Virus record (IMG/VR): IMGVR_UViG_3300042301_003737
Coordinates: 1-41,098 of that record
Length of the DNA: 41,098 nt
Reading direction: 5' to 3' (one strand)
DNA from: a virus
The notes under the pieces are model-generated. The model was not told where the DNA came from. It saw only the letters and a program-made list of their open reading frames with translations, and did not search any database. Positions 8,889 to 19,049 of the stretch are shown here, piece by piece. The translations under genes were made by a program, and so were the position numbers. Position 1 is the first letter of the stretch. Each line of letters starts with the position of its first letter.

Positions 8889-11018
8889 ATGGCAACAGTA
8901 AACAAAGACTTTAAAGTCAAACATGGGTTAATTGTTGAAGGTGCAAATGCTACCGTTGACGGCTCAGATATTATTACAGAGGATGCCCTAACTGGCGGTA
9001 CTCAGACAAACATTTCAGTAACATACGATCCAGAAACAAAACTCGTAAGCTTTACAGCTGAAAGTGGTCTTGCTGATGGAGATACAGATGATCTAGCAGA
9101 AGGAACTACAAACCTTTACTACACAGATGTTCGTTCTCGTGCAGCAGTTTCTTCTGGTCCTGGCCTAGATTACAACTCTGATACTGGTGTTTTCTCTGCC
9201 GATCTTGCTAGCGGACTTCAGATTGATGGTCAAGGTAGCGTTGAGATTGATCGCACTACCGTTGATGGTTGGTACGATCCAGCAGGTGCAGCAGGAGATG
9301 TTCAGGATAACCTAGACACTCATACTGAGGCATCTTCAGGAGTTCACGGGGTAACTGGAAGTGTTGTAGGAACTACTGACACCCAGGATCTATCAAACAA
9401 GAGAGTTATTGACACACTATACTTTACAGATGGTGTAACAGTTTCAAACGAAGCTGAGGTTGCAGTTAAACCAACTACACACGAGTTTGAAGTTAAGGCT
9501 AATCTTGGAAATCTTGATCTTAAGACAGTAGCAACAGGTGCTGATGTTAATGTTACATCGCAATCTGGAGATATCATTCTTGATGCAAATGGTAGTTCAT
9601 ACTTAATATCAGCAACTGCTGGTAATGAAATTGCTACCGTTGGAAATATTGAAGATCATTCAGACCTTACCACTGGAGTTCACGGGGTATCTGGAGATGT
9701 AGTAGGAACTTCTGATGCTCAGACTCTTACAAACAAGACAATGGGCGATGACCTACTTATGGATGGTTTTCAAATCTCTGGTCTTGGAAGTCCAGATCAA
9801 GCAGACCACGCTGCTACAAAGGCATATGTAGATGCTGTTGTTGAAGGACTACATGTCCACGAATCAGTAAGGGTTGCAGTAAATGGAAACATTGCAATTG
9901 CTACCGCACTTGAAAATGGAGACAGTGCTGGTGGAGTAACTCTTGCTACTGGAAACCGTGTTCTTCTAAAAGATCAGACAGTTACTTCAGAAAACGGTAT
10001 TTATGTAGTTCAGGCATCTGGTCAAGCACTACGTGCAGCAGACTTTGACACTGCAATGGAAGTAGATAGCGGAGACTTTGTTTTCGTAAGTGAAGGTACC
10101 TATGCAAACACAGGATGGGTGCAAACTCTTAAGCCTGCGACCATTGGAACAGACCCAATTAACTTTACACAGTTCTCTGGTGCTGGAACATACCTTGCTG
10201 GAAATGGTTTAATTCTTGACGGTAATACCTTTGAGATTGATGACACTATTACTGCTACAAAGACTTACGTTGACACTAACTTTGTAAATGTTGCAGATCT
10301 TCCTGGAGAGTTAGATGACTATGTTCTTCTAACACAGAAGGCAGCAGCAGATGGAGTAGCTACTCTAGATGAAACAGCACAAGTACCATTAACTCAGCTA
10401 GAGAATGTAACAGACATTATTGATGCATTAACTACCGCTGATATTGCTGAAGATTCTTCAAATCAGTACTACACTACTGCAAGAGCTAAGACTGATGCTG
10501 CAACACTTCTAACTGGTGCAACCAAGACCAACATCACTATTACAGGAGATGGAGATGGTCTGACCATTACAGCCGAGAACGGCGTTGGTGATTCAGACAC
10601 TGACGATCTAGTAGAAGGTACTACAAACCTATACTTCACAGACACTCGTGCAGTAGATGCTCTAGAAGCAGTAGTTCCTAACTTTACAGCAGTAGAGGTT
10701 AACTCTCTTGCAAAACAGGTTGCAGCTACTAGCTCATCATTGGGCAGCGTTCCAGTACCAGCCTATTCTTTCAATAAGTCAGAATATAGGACAGCAAAGT
10801 TTATCGTTAAGATTGACAATGGAACTCACAACGAAGTAACAGAGGTACTACTAAGTCTAGACTCATCAGACAACATTGCAATTACTGAATATGCAATTAT
10901 TGGAACAAACGGATCTAGAGGAACAATTACAGCAGATATTTCTGGTACAGACGTAAGACTAATAGTTGATCCAGTTAATGACTCAACCATTAATGTTGTA
11001 GGCACACTGTTAGCTTAA
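8889..11018 (+). CDS. Tail fibre protein (709 aa)
   Basis: Start at 8889 after AAGGAGATAATA; the frame is open to 8853, but those codons lie inside the previous gene. The N-terminal anchor MATVNKDFKVKHGLIVEGAN is shared with the 11124 fibre. The body has fibre repeats: DDLAEGTTNLYYTDVRSRAA near residue 70 and DDLVEGTTNLYFTDTRAVDA near 570; GVHGVTGSVVGTTDTQDLSN and GVHGVSGDVVGTSDAQTLTN, a QTLTNKT-type fibre motif. The C-terminal ~80 residues match the 8444-8878 tip. Likely a trimeric host-binding fibre; no enzymatic motif seen. Confidence 0.85.
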   Translation: MATVNKDFKVKHGLIVEGANATVDGSDIITEDALTGGTQTNISVTYDPETKLVSFTAESGLADGDTDDLAEGTTNLYYTDVRSRAAVSSGPGLDYNSDTGVFSADLASGLQIDGQGSVEIDRTTVDGWYDPAGAAGDVQDNLDTHTEASSGVHGVTGSVVGTTDTQDLSNKRVIDTLYFTDGVTVSNEAEVAVKPTTHEFEVKANLGNLDLKTVATGADVNVTSQSGDIILDANGSSYLISATAGNEIATVGNIEDHSDLTTGVHGVSGDVVGTSDAQTLTNKTMGDDLLMDGFQISGLGSPDQADHAATKAYVDAVVEGLHVHESVRVAVNGNIAIATALENGDSAGGVTLATGNRVLLKDQTVTSENGIYVVQASGQALRAADFDTAMEVDSGDFVFVSEGTYANTGWVQTLKPATIGTDPINFTQFSGAGTYLAGNGLILDGNTFEIDDTITATKTYVDTNFVNVADLPGELDDYVLLTQKAAADGVATLDETAQVPLTQLENVTDIIDALTTADIAEDSSNQYYTTARAKTDAATLLTGATKTNITITGDGDGLTITAENGVGDSDTDDLVEGTTNLYFTDTRAVDALEAVVPNFTAVEVNSLAKQVAATSSSLGSVPVPAYSFNKSEYRTAKFIVKIDNGTHNEVTEVLLSLDSSDNIAITEYAIIGTNGSRGTITADISGTDVRLIVDPVNDSTINVVGTLLA

Positions 11019-11033
11019 GCTATCAAAGGTTAG

Positions 11034-11054
11034 GGGGATCCTTTCAAAATCCCC
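11034..11054 (+). terminator. Hairpin after the first fibre gene
   Basis: GGGGAT (11034-11039) and ATCCCC (11049-11054) pair around a 9-nt loop. A second weak stem (ACTAA/TTAGT) and T-rich sequence follow before the next promoter at 11098. Confidence 0.5.
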
Positions 11055-11097
11055 ACCAAAAATCACTAACTTAATTAGTCAGTTTTGTTTTATTATC

Positions 11098-11106
11098 TGG
11101 TATAAT
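11098..11106 (+). promoter_or_regulatory. Extended -10 promoter (TGGTATAAT)
   Basis: TGGTATAAT with the hexamer at 11101-11106, upstream of a GAGGTG ribosome site and the TTG start at 11124. Confidence 0.65.
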
Positions 11107-11123
11107 TAAGCGAGGTGAATATT

Positions 11124-12341
11124 TTGGCAACTTCCAATAAAGATTTTAAGATTAAAAATGGTCTTATTGTTGAAGGCGATTCTGCTACCGTAAATGGTTA
11201 TGATGTCTTAACTGTTGCGTCTGACGTGCTAACCTCTGCATCTGTTCTAGATGATTTAGCCAATGTTTACGTTCCAGCTCCTGATGATGGCGACACCCTT
11301 ATTTATGATTTAGAAGCAGAAATTTGGACTACTGCTCCAATTGGTGTAGGACCTACAGGACCAACTGGAGAAACAGGACCTACAGGAGCAACTGGACCCA
11401 CTGGTGCTGGATTTGGAGTTGTCTATCTAGGAAACTATGTTTCAACAAATGGATACCTAACAGATGTAGCAGTAGTTAGAGGCTCAGACGGGCAACTTTA
11501 TCTTGCTAAAGCAAGCGGTGAATTGGGTGACCCAATCAACTATGCAAGTAACGGGCAATGGGAAATCTGGATTCCTAAAGGTGCAGATGGAGCAACAGGC
11601 CCAACTGGAGCTACTGGAGCTTCAGGACCCCAAGGTGAAATTGGTCCTACAGGAGCAACAGGAGCCGATGGATACATAGGTGCTGATGGTGCAACAGGTC
11701 CAACAGGTGCAACTGGAGCTACGGGCCCAACTGGGGAAACTGGACCAACAGGTGCTGATTCTACTGTTCCTGGTCCAACAGGACCAATAGGTGCGACTGG
11801 TCCACAAGGAGATTTAGGGCCCACTGGTCCACAAGGAGATTTAGGACCCACTGGTCCACAAGGAGATTTAGGACCCACTGGTCCACAGGGTGAGACTGGT
11901 CCAACAGGATCAACAGGACCAGATGGAAAATATCTAGAATCTGCTACTGCACCCTCTACACCAGAACTAGGAGATATTTGGTTTAACACTACCACTGGTA
12001 GCACATATATCTATTACGACTCTTACTGGGTTGGTGTTGGAGGCGGAACTGCCTATGGAAACTGGCAAGTAATTAATTCAAACACTACAGCAACTGCCAA
12101 TACTGGATACATTGCAAATACCTCAGCAGGTAGCTTTACACTTATTATGCCAGAAAGTCCAGCAGTTGGAGAAAGTGTTGCTATAATTGATGGAGCTGAA
12201 TCTTTTAAAAGAAATGGTTTGACTATTTCTGGCGGTATAGAGTTAATAGAAGGAAGATCTGATAATCTAATACTAAATGTAGATAGAGCATCAGTTTTAT
12301 TTAGATTCATAGGTTCTACCTATGGTTGGAAGGTTGTATAA
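11124..12341 (+). CDS. Collagen-like tail fibre (405 aa)
   Basis: The TTG at 11124 is chosen because GAGGTG lies at normal spacing and the resulting N-terminus (M/L)[18 protein letters not shown] aligns with the 8889 fibre; a GTG at 11115 overlaps the ribosome site. Two collagen-like tracts (about 78-98 and 155-270) are rich in GPT, GAT, GET and GPQ triplets, with Thr in the third position. Between and after them lie small beta domains; [20 protein letters not shown] recurs in the 15338 fibre. The C-terminus ([15 protein letters not shown]) is a fibre tip. Thr-rich collagen triplets are potential O-glycosylation sites. Confidence 0.85.
   Translation: MATSNKDFKIKNGLIVEGDSATVNGYDVLTVASDVLTSASVLDDLANVYVPAPDDGDTLIYDLEAEIWTTAPIGVGPTGPTGETGPTGATGPTGAGFGVVYLGNYVSTNGYLTDVAVVRGSDGQLYLAKASGELGDPINYASNGQWEIWIPKGADGATGPTGATGASGPQGEIGPTGATGADGYIGADGATGPTGATGATGPTGETGPTGADSTVPGPTGPIGATGPQGDLGPTGPQGDLGPTGPQGDLGPTGPQGETGPTGSTGPDGKYLESATAPSTPELGDIWFNTTTGSTYIYYDSYWVGVGGGTAYGNWQVINSNTTATANTGYIANTSAGSFTLIMPESPAVGESVAIIDGAESFKRNGLTISGGIELIEGRSDNLILNVDRASVLFRFIGSTYGWKVV
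11799..11879 (+). repeat. 27-nt tandem repeat in the collagen tract (3 copies)
   Basis: Three head-to-tail 27-nt units (11799-11825, 11826-11852, 11853-11879) differ by one base; each codes [10 protein letters not shown] partial fourth follows. Near-identity at DNA level shows recent expansion and allows length change by slippage or recombination. Confidence 0.85.
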
Positions 12342-15334
12342 TGACACAGTTTTTGTCAAATTTTGATCAGGCGTTTGCTCCGAAAGAAGAGTTCACTGAT
12401 CCAGTAGGTAAGTTTAGAGTATCTCAGCCACAGGCACTTATTGATACCGACTTCGAGTTGGGTCCACAGCTGACCAAGTGGGAAAACTTGGCAATGACTA
12501 ATAACCGTCCCTTTGCTTTTAACTCAGCTATTCCTATTAAAAACTTTAACACTGTAACTATGCCAGTTGACTCTAGAATTGTAACCGTAACACTAAATAC
12601 TACTACAAGAACTATTTCAGCAGTTACCCCATCAAATCCATCAGTCGGATATGTAAACTATACAACTACAGCAGAACATGGTTTTACTATTGGAGAATAT
12701 GTAGATATTACTGGCCTTGGACCATCAGGATATAATGGTCTTTTTCAAATTAGAGAAGTTGCATCTGGAACAACCTTTGCGGTTCAGAATGCAACTACTA
12801 CTACAGTTACAGACGCTTCTGGAACTGCAGTTTCAAACTACGCCCCACCAAACGGTACTGTAATTACCATAACAGACACTCTTCTAAAGAATGCAGATGG
12901 AACATACCTAATTGAAACTGGTGGAGGAACAAACCAGTTTACATACTACGCCAAGTCAGCAAATAAAACTGGCATTACAGCAATTTATGACTTTAACAAG
13001 ACAAGCATATTTGTTGCAACTCCATACACCAGTTCTCAAATTGGTGGAGCACCAACAATGTCATATTCTGGTAAGCTAGTTACAGTTACCACAACAGTTC
13101 CTCATGGCCTAGCTTTGGGTAATGAAGTAGCTATCTCAGGAACCACAGCAAGCACACACGCACCAAATGGTGCTTGGGTTGTATCTACAGTTGTTAGTCC
13201 AACATCCTTTAAGGTATATGTTGATGACGCTCCAACTGGAACTTTAGTAGCAACATCTGCTAAAGTTTATGTAAGACCACAAGCTACGTTTGGACACAGA
13301 CCTCACGACGGTGGTGTGATCTTCTCAGCAAATGGAAATTCAAACAATCAGCAGGCAGTTCGTCAGACTCGTCGTTACTTCCGCTACCAGTCTGGAAAGG
13401 GTATCCAGTATAGCTCTGGAAGCTTGTTAAAGCCATCTTATCAACTAGATGAGTTATCATGTAATGATGACGTAATTACAATTCAGACTAAAGAGTCTCA
13501 CAACCTGCTACCTGGTGCAGAGATTAATATTATTAATGCTGAGCCAGCAGCTTACAATGGAACATATACTGTTGATACGGTTTTATCTCACAATAAATTT
13601 CAAGTAACTACTACAGAGCCACTTCCAGATAGGGCATCTGGAAGATACTATATTACTGTAAGTGAATGGACTGGTGCAGTAAACCGCATTGGACTATTTG
13701 ACGAGCAAAATGGTATTTTCTTTGAATATGATGGCACTGAGCTTTATGCAGTTCAAAGATCATCAACCTATCAGCTTTCTGGAAGAGTTTCAGTAACTAA
13801 TGGTTCTAATACAATCAGCCAGACATCCTCTGACTTTCCTACCAACTTCTCAAGACAGATTGATCCAGGAAACTATATTGTTCTTCGTGGTCAGTCATAC
13901 AAGGTTCTAAGTATTGAGAGCGACACAAGTTTAACTATTTCTCCATCGTACCGTGGAATATCTTCTGCTAGCGTTATTATCTCTAAGACTTTTGACAAGA
14001 AATATCCTCAGTCAGAATGGAATATAGACAAGATGGATGGCACTGGTTACTCTGGTTATAACATAGATCTTAACCGTATGCAAATGTTCTACATCGATTA
14101 CTCATGGTACGGTGCTGGAGCTATTCGTTGGGGATTGCGTGGAACTAATGGAGACATCACTTATGTCCACAAGCTTGAAAACAACAACCTAAATTTAGAA
14201 TCCTACATGCGTTCTGGTAACTTGCCAGGTAGATATGAAACAAACACTGTTCCAATCTATACAAAGATTACTCAAACATTTGACAATGATGATACTACGC
14301 TGAATGTTAGCTCTACTGCTGGGTTCCCTAATAGTGGAACTATTACTATTAGAAACGGTTCAGCAGTAGAGACTGTAAACTATTCAAGCAAAACTTCAAC
14401 CACCTTTGCTGGTATTACACGTGCTAAATCTGGAAATGCTTCCGTAAATCTAACGATTGCATCTGGATCTAATCTAGGAACTGTGGCTAACATTGGAGAT
14501 TTGACAAATGTTCAGATTGGTCAAAGAGTTATTTCTCCTGCCTTTGCAGATGGAACATATGTTGTAAATATTTCTGGAAGCCAAATAACCTTTAGTAGGG
14601 CTGCAACAGCTACAAACCCAACAGGGGTTACGTTTGCTCCAATGAGCTCTACTGGGCAATCATTCTCATACTCAGTTACTGCCCCAGTAATTGTAGAAAA
14701 TGCATATCCAGATTTCTCCCCTACAGTATCTCACTGGGGAACATCAGTAATTATGGACGGTAGATACGATGACGATAAGTCTCTTGTTTTTACCTATGGA
14801 CAAAAGCTACCGATTAACTGTGCGGCTGGAGATACTAGAGCCCTATTTGCAATTCGTGTTGGACCATCCGTAGACAATGGTATTGTGACAGAGTTTGGAG
14901 GTAGAGAGCTTGTAAACAGAATGCAGCTGATTCTACGAAGCCTTGGAGTTACAAGTAAAACAACTGGTGCAAGATTCTTGGTTAGAGCAATTCTAAATGG
15001 AACTCCAACAACAAATAGAACTTGGACAGATGCTATTGGTAACGTTGGTGGACAGGCAAACTCTTCGCTTGCTCAAATTTCTGACTTCTCATCCCTAGAC
15101 ATTCCAATCTTTGGTGGTGAGGTTGTTGCTGGTTACTTTATTGATGGCACAGGATCACTTGATCTTGGACTTGTTCGTGACCTTGGAAACTCTATATTGG
15201 GCGGTGGTTCAGCAAATGTTTCAGCAGAAATTTATCCAGACGGACCAGACGTTCTTACAATTATTGCTACAAATCTTGGTTCTTCAACTGCTGAGATTCA
15301 GGGTAGAATTTCATGGACAGAGGCTCAGGCTTAA
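12341..15334 (+). CDS. Large tail/baseplate-type structural protein (997 aa)
   Basis: Starts [20 protein letters not shown] at 12341 as a TAATG overlap with the collagen fibre; the earlier in-frame ATG is inside that gene. Three similar domains carry 'H-G-L-x-x-G-x-x-V-x-I ... NG-x-Y/F-x-V ... T-x-F-x-V' near residues 105-150, 243-297 and 372-425. A different repeat (LNVSSTAGFPNSGTITIRNG) lies near 650. The C-terminal third is unique, with WYGAGAIRWGLRG and Gly-rich strands. Likely a baseplate or tail-tip protein to which the fibres attach; no enzymatic signature. Confidence 0.75.
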   Translation: MTQFLSNFDQAFAPKEEFTDPVGKFRVSQPQALIDTDFELGPQLTKWENLAMTNNRPFAFNSAIPIKNFNTVTMPVDSRIVTVTLNTTTRTISAVTPSNPSVGYVNYTTTAEHGFTIGEYVDITGLGPSGYNGLFQIREVASGTTFAVQNATTTTVTDASGTAVSNYAPPNGTVITITDTLLKNADGTYLIETGGGTNQFTYYAKSANKTGITAIYDFNKTSIFVATPYTSSQIGGAPTMSYSGKLVTVTTTVPHGLALGNEVAISGTTASTHAPNGAWVVSTVVSPTSFKVYVDDAPTGTLVATSAKVYVRPQATFGHRPHDGGVIFSANGNSNNQQAVRQTRRYFRYQSGKGIQYSSGSLLKPSYQLDELSCNDDVITIQTKESHNLLPGAEINIINAEPAAYNGTYTVDTVLSHNKFQVTTTEPLPDRASGRYYITVSEWTGAVNRIGLFDEQNGIFFEYDGTELYAVQRSSTYQLSGRVSVTNGSNTISQTSSDFPTNFSRQIDPGNYIVLRGQSYKVLSIESDTSLTISPSYRGISSASVIISKTFDKKYPQSEWNIDKMDGTGYSGYNIDLNRMQMFYIDYSWYGAGAIRWGLRGTNGDITYVHKLENNNLNLESYMRSGNLPGRYETNTVPIYTKITQTFDNDDTTLNVSSTAGFPNSGTITIRNGSAVETVNYSSKTSTTFAGITRAKSGNASVNLTIASGSNLGTVANIGDLTNVQIGQRVISPAFADGTYVVNISGSQITFSRAATATNPTGVTFAPMSSTGQSFSYSVTAPVIVENAYPDFSPTVSHWGTSVIMDGRYDDDKSLVFTYGQKLPINCAAGDTRALFAIRVGPSVDNGIVTEFGGRELVNRMQLILRSLGVTSKTTGARFLVRAILNGTPTTNRTWTDAIGNVGGQANSSLAQISDFSSLDIPIFGGEVVAGYFIDGTGSLDLGLVRDLGNSILGGGSANVSAEIYPDGPDVLTIIATNLGSSTAEIQGRISWTEAQA

Positions 15335-15337
15335 ACT

Positions 15338-16963
15338 ATGACAGTGCTAGATTTTCCAGATTCCCCAGATATTGGCGACAAGTTTATAATCTCAGGCAAA
15401 GCCTGGATTTGGACTGGAACCGTTTGGGAAATTTTCGGATCTGTTTCTAGTGGTCCTCAAGGACCCACGGGAGCAGTGTCAACAGTTCCAGGACCCACAG
15501 GACCAACAGGTTCAGTTGGATTTACTGGACCGACAGGTCCCACTGGCCCCCCTGGTGTAGATGGATCTGGTATCTCTATTCTTGGAACTTTAGCAAACTC
15601 TAGTTTGTTGCCAGATCCAGGGGTAAACATTAACGATGCTTACCTGATTGGTGGAGACTTATATATTTGGGATGGAACTGACTGGAACAACGTTGGACAA
15701 ATTCAAGGACCGACAGGACCCACTGGTCCCACAGGAGTAAGAGGTGACGATTCTACTGTTCCTGGTCCCACAGGTCCCACTGGACCCACAGGAGCCACGG
15801 GAGGAGCTGGACTAGGATATGCTGGTATAACCTTTACTCTTTCTTCGTATTCGTCTTCTACGGCTTCTGGAACGGTAAACAAAGTTGATGCACTAGTCGT
15901 TGGATCACCAGTAAGAATCGTTTCACCATCAAACCCATTAATCTTTGCAGACGGACTAGTATTTTCTATCACTGGAACAATCGTAGATATAACTGTTTTA
16001 GTTGACAATACTGGTGGAACTCTAGCAAGTATTACATCTCCAATGCCGCTTAGCATTGCTGGTGTTCGTGGAGCTACTGGACCTACAGGAAATACTGGAG
16101 CTACAGGACCAACCCGCTCTACTGATATTTCTACCACACCACCAAGCTCACCAGCACTAGGAGACCTTTGGTATAACTCAGAAACAGGACAGACTTTTGT
16201 TTACTATGATTCTTATTGGGTTGAGAATGTTTCAGGTATTGCAGGACCAACAGGTGCTACGGGTGCAGGAGTTCCAACTGGAGGAGCTTCGGGCCAAGTT
16301 TTAGCTAAGTCTAGCTCTACAAACTATGATGCTGGGTGGATAGACATTTACACTCCAGCACAAACAGACACTGCTATTTCTACAGCTGTTTCAAATCTTG
16401 TAGATTCTGCCCCAACCCTTTTGAATACTTTAAACGAGCTTTCTGCAGCCTTAAACGATGACCCTAATTTTTCTACTACGGTAGCAACTGCTCTAGCAGC
16501 ACTGGTTCCAGCAGGAACAATTAGTCAAACGGCTAGAGCAACAGCACCAACTGGTTATTTAATTTGCGACGGTACTGCAATATCAAGAACAACATATTCT
16601 ACACTGTTTGATGCAATTGGAACAGCCTATGGAGTTGGAGATAATTCCACTACCTTTAATATTCCAAACCTTAAGGGTAGAGTTCCTGTAGGTAGAGATA
16701 GTGCTCAAACTGAATTTGATACTCTTGGAGAAGTGGGTGGAGCAAAGACGCACACCCTAACTACTGCTGAAATGCCTAGTCACACCCACGATACAAAACC
16801 ATATAACACAGCAGGATCTGCCGCATACGCAGCTAGCAACCTGTTTATTTCTAACGGAGACAACGTAGTCGGTAATGGTGGTGCTACTACTGCTACTGGT
16901 GGCGGTGGAGCACACAATAACTTACAGCCATATGTAGTGCTTAACTATATGATTAAGGTATAA
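15338..16963 (+). CDS. Collagen-like fibre with tail-collar domain (541 aa)
   Basis: The N-terminal anchor FPDSPDIGDKFIISGKAWIW (5-24) is shared with the 16971 gene. Collagen tracts of GPTGPTG type lie at about 40-75 and 125-155. DLWYNSETGQTFVYYDSYWV matches the 11124 fibre. The C-terminal ~150 residues form a phage tail-collar domain: PTGYLICDGTAISRTTYSTL, NIPNLKGRVPVG, AEMPSHTHDT, ending LQPYVVLNYMIKV. Such domains cap T4 gp12-like and other short fibres. Likely an adhesion fibre. Confidence 0.9.
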   Translation: MTVLDFPDSPDIGDKFIISGKAWIWTGTVWEIFGSVSSGPQGPTGAVSTVPGPTGPTGSVGFTGPTGPTGPPGVDGSGISILGTLANSSLLPDPGVNINDAYLIGGDLYIWDGTDWNNVGQIQGPTGPTGPTGVRGDDSTVPGPTGPTGPTGATGGAGLGYAGITFTLSSYSSSTASGTVNKVDALVVGSPVRIVSPSNPLIFADGLVFSITGTIVDITVLVDNTGGTLASITSPMPLSIAGVRGATGPTGNTGATGPTRSTDISTTPPSSPALGDLWYNSETGQTFVYYDSYWVENVSGIAGPTGATGAGVPTGGASGQVLAKSSSTNYDAGWIDIYTPAQTDTAISTAVSNLVDSAPTLLNTLNELSAALNDDPNFSTTVATALAALVPAGTISQTARATAPTGYLICDGTAISRTTYSTLFDAIGTAYGVGDNSTTFNIPNLKGRVPVGRDSAQTEFDTLGEVGGAKTHTLTTAEMPSHTHDTKPYNTAGSAAYAASNLFISNGDNVVGNGGATTATGGGGAHNNLQPYVVLNYMIKV

Positions 16964-16964
16964 T
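16959..16964 (+). promoter_or_regulatory. TATAAT overlapping a stop codon, leaderless
   Basis: TATAAT contains the TAA stop of the previous fibre and is exactly 6 nt from the ATG at 16971. There is no TGN extension. Confidence 0.55.
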
Positions 16965-16970
16965 AGAATA

Positions 16971-17390
16971 ATGTCAGCAATCAATTTTCCAGACTCCCCC
17001 ACCTTAAACGATGAGTTTTCTGTTGGTGGAAGAACTTGGAAGTGGACAGGAGTCTTTTGGGAGTTTGTTGGTATTGGGTCAACATTAGTAATAGTTGAAA
17101 AAACTGCTTCTTATTCTTTAGTCCTATCAGATAAAGACAAACTAGTTGAGATGAATTCTTCAGGTGCAAACAATCTTACAGTACCTCTCAATTCTTCACA
17201 AGCATTTCCAATAGGAAGCCAAATTAACATTTTACAGACTGGAACTGGGCAGACAACAATAGTTCCAGTAAGTGGCGGGGTAACCATAAATGCAACACCA
17301 GGACTTAAACTAAGAGCACAATGGTCTTCTGCTACCCTGATTAAAAGAGCTGAAAATGTTTGGGTGCTAGCAGGAGATCTAGTACTATGA
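16971..17390 (+). CDS. Short fibre protein (139 aa)
   Basis: The anchor FPDSPTLNDEFSVGGRTWKW matches the start of the 15338 fibre. The C-terminal ~95 residues (TASYSLVLSDKDKLVEMNSS to TPGLKLRAQWSSATLIKRAE) match the C-terminus of the 30123-31415 fibre. It is thus anchor plus tip without a collagen stalk, i.e. a minimal fibre. It overlaps the next gene as ATGA. Confidence 0.75.
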   Translation: MSAINFPDSPTLNDEFSVGGRTWKWTGVFWEFVGIGSTLVIVEKTASYSLVLSDKDKLVEMNSSGANNLTVPLNSSQAFPIGSQINILQTGTGQTTIVPVSGGVTINATPGLKLRAQWSSATLIKRAENVWVLAGDLVL

Positions 17391-19048
17391 GAAAAGCATT
17401 TGTAGGTAGATTTTCGGCAGCTGTAAGAAAAATATTTAAAGACATTTTTTCTTCCAGAGCCAACACCACGGGATCTTTAGGCACAGCTAGTGACGGCAGT
17501 CAGTGGGAAGCCGTATCAAAAGTAATTGAAGTTCAAGATGGTAAAGCTGTAGCAAACTACGTACCCCAGCCATCTGATGACGGTAGCGAATATCCAATTG
17601 CAGTTATAAATCTTCCTACACAAAATAACATTATTACTCTAGAAGATACAGACGTAGGTTCTGGAGTAGCTTTGTGGGTGCAAACAAGTGCTGACTGGTG
17701 GATGGTATCCATTGATTCAGCATACAACACAATTCCAGCAGGTACAAACTATACCTCTGCCCCAGCAACCTTTAGTGGTCAAGCAAACTATTCTGTAGAA
17801 ACAACTTACACTTCTTTAGCGGGATCATTTACTGCTGGTCAAGAATATACGTCTACGCCAAGCTATTCAATCCTAACCGCAGAGTATTCTTCTGGAGTAA
17901 CTAGCTACTTTGCTGGAGATACAAACTATACATCTTCTATGGATAACTTTTCATCCACACCAAACTTTACCTCTAGCACTCCTTTCACTAGTCTCCAACC
18001 ATTTAGCTCTGCCCAGGTTTTTTCTAGAGCTACAGCGTATACAACTGCACCTGTTTGGTTTAGTAATATTGATGCCTATTCTACTGCTACATCATGGACC
18101 CTATCAGAAACTTGGAACAGGTGGTCTCCATATACAAGAAATATATCCTACTATGGAGTATCTAATTTTTATCGATCTAGAAACTGGACTCAATCATCAA
18201 ACTTTTGGAGAGCCTATACAAGAAGAAACATTGCTCCTATAGCATACACTGGATCTGCCTGGTTTCGTGCATATCAAAATGTTTGGACCTCAACCTTATC
18301 CAACTTCTGGACTGCAGCTAGTACCTGGTTTTCAACACCTGGAAGCGTTTGGTCCAGACAAGACTTTTGGAATTTAGCTCAAAACTGGTGGAGTAATCTT
18401 GACGGCACTTATGCAGCCATATCCTACACACCAGGCACAGTTTGGTCACAGGGACCAACAACATATACACCATCACCACAAACCTATACTTCAGGAACAA
18501 CGGCGTACACTGTTGGAGCAGAAACCTACACATCTCAATTATTTTATACTAGTCAGGGAGGAACATTCTCTTCAGCACTTGCTTTTACTTCTGTGACCCC
18601 ATTTAGCTCGGCCACTCCATATTCAAGTGCCACAGTCTTTTCTTCTTCTACAAATTATTTTGCAAGTCTTGTTTTTTCTTCTCTAACAACATATACAGAA
18701 GGATCTAGCTATACATCTGCAATTTCCTATACATCAGCTGCTTTCCCAGAAAGCTTTTCTTATGTAGCCATGCTAAAGATTTCTCAATCAATTAGTGATA
18801 CTGTGTCAGAAATTTCTTCGTTGGTAGTATCTACTGCACAAACAATTAAATCTATTATTGTTCAAACCTCTGGAAATGAGATTACAGCTAAAGCCTTTTC
18901 GGAAGTGACCCCCATAACTCAGCTAGGAGAAGACTTGATTTATAATGCCACTGGTGCTATAATAAATACAAGATATGGGATATCAATATCAAAAGCAGAA
19001 TACAGTAACAATGAAATTGGAAGCTCAGTAACAATAGAAAGATCATAG
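17387..19048 (+). CDS. Aromatic/Ser-Thr hexapeptide-repeat virion protein (553 aa)
   Basis: The start at 17387 has AGGAG upstream and overlaps the previous stop. Residues 1-20 are basic. Residues 25-115 form a beta domain (GSLGTASDGSQWEAVSKVIE, ALWVQTSADWWMVS) typical of phage tail proteins. From about 120 to 450 the chain is built of 6-7-residue units starting with an aromatic plus Ser/Thr (NYTSAP, TFSGQA, FTSSTP, FSSAQV, YTTAPV), with a Trp/Arg-rich middle (TWNRWSPYTRNI, NFWRAYTRRN). The C-terminal ~95 residues are again a normal tail domain. No Cys. Probably an extended beta-solenoid or glycosylated adhesive segment; fold unknown. Confidence 0.8.
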   Translation: MRKAFVGRFSAAVRKIFKDIFSSRANTTGSLGTASDGSQWEAVSKVIEVQDGKAVANYVPQPSDDGSEYPIAVINLPTQNNIITLEDTDVGSGVALWVQTSADWWMVSIDSAYNTIPAGTNYTSAPATFSGQANYSVETTYTSLAGSFTAGQEYTSTPSYSILTAEYSSGVTSYFAGDTNYTSSMDNFSSTPNFTSSTPFTSLQPFSSAQVFSRATAYTTAPVWFSNIDAYSTATSWTLSETWNRWSPYTRNISYYGVSNFYRSRNWTQSSNFWRAYTRRNIAPIAYTGSAWFRAYQNVWTSTLSNFWTAASTWFSTPGSVWSRQDFWNLAQNWWSNLDGTYAAISYTPGTVWSQGPTTYTPSPQTYTSGTTAYTVGAETYTSQLFYTSQGGTFSSALAFTSVTPFSSATPYSSATVFSSSTNYFASLVFSSLTTYTEGSSYTSAISYTSAAFPESFSYVAMLKISQSISDTVSEISSLVVSTAQTIKSIIVQTSGNEITAKAFSEVTPITQLGEDLIYNATGAIINTRYGISISKAEYSNNEIGSSVTIERS

Positions 19049-19049
19049 A

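Noticed and set aside
11340-11940. Short repeated units resembling a CRISPR array
   Set aside because: The repeats are contiguous and in frame with Gly-X-Y codons; no spacers and no cas genes.
11540-12004. Minus-strand ORF of Gly-Pro-Val repeats opposite the collagen fibre
   Set aside because: It is the antisense shadow of GPT codons (complement of the collagen triplets); it has no promoter or ribosome site and the real gene is on the plus strand.
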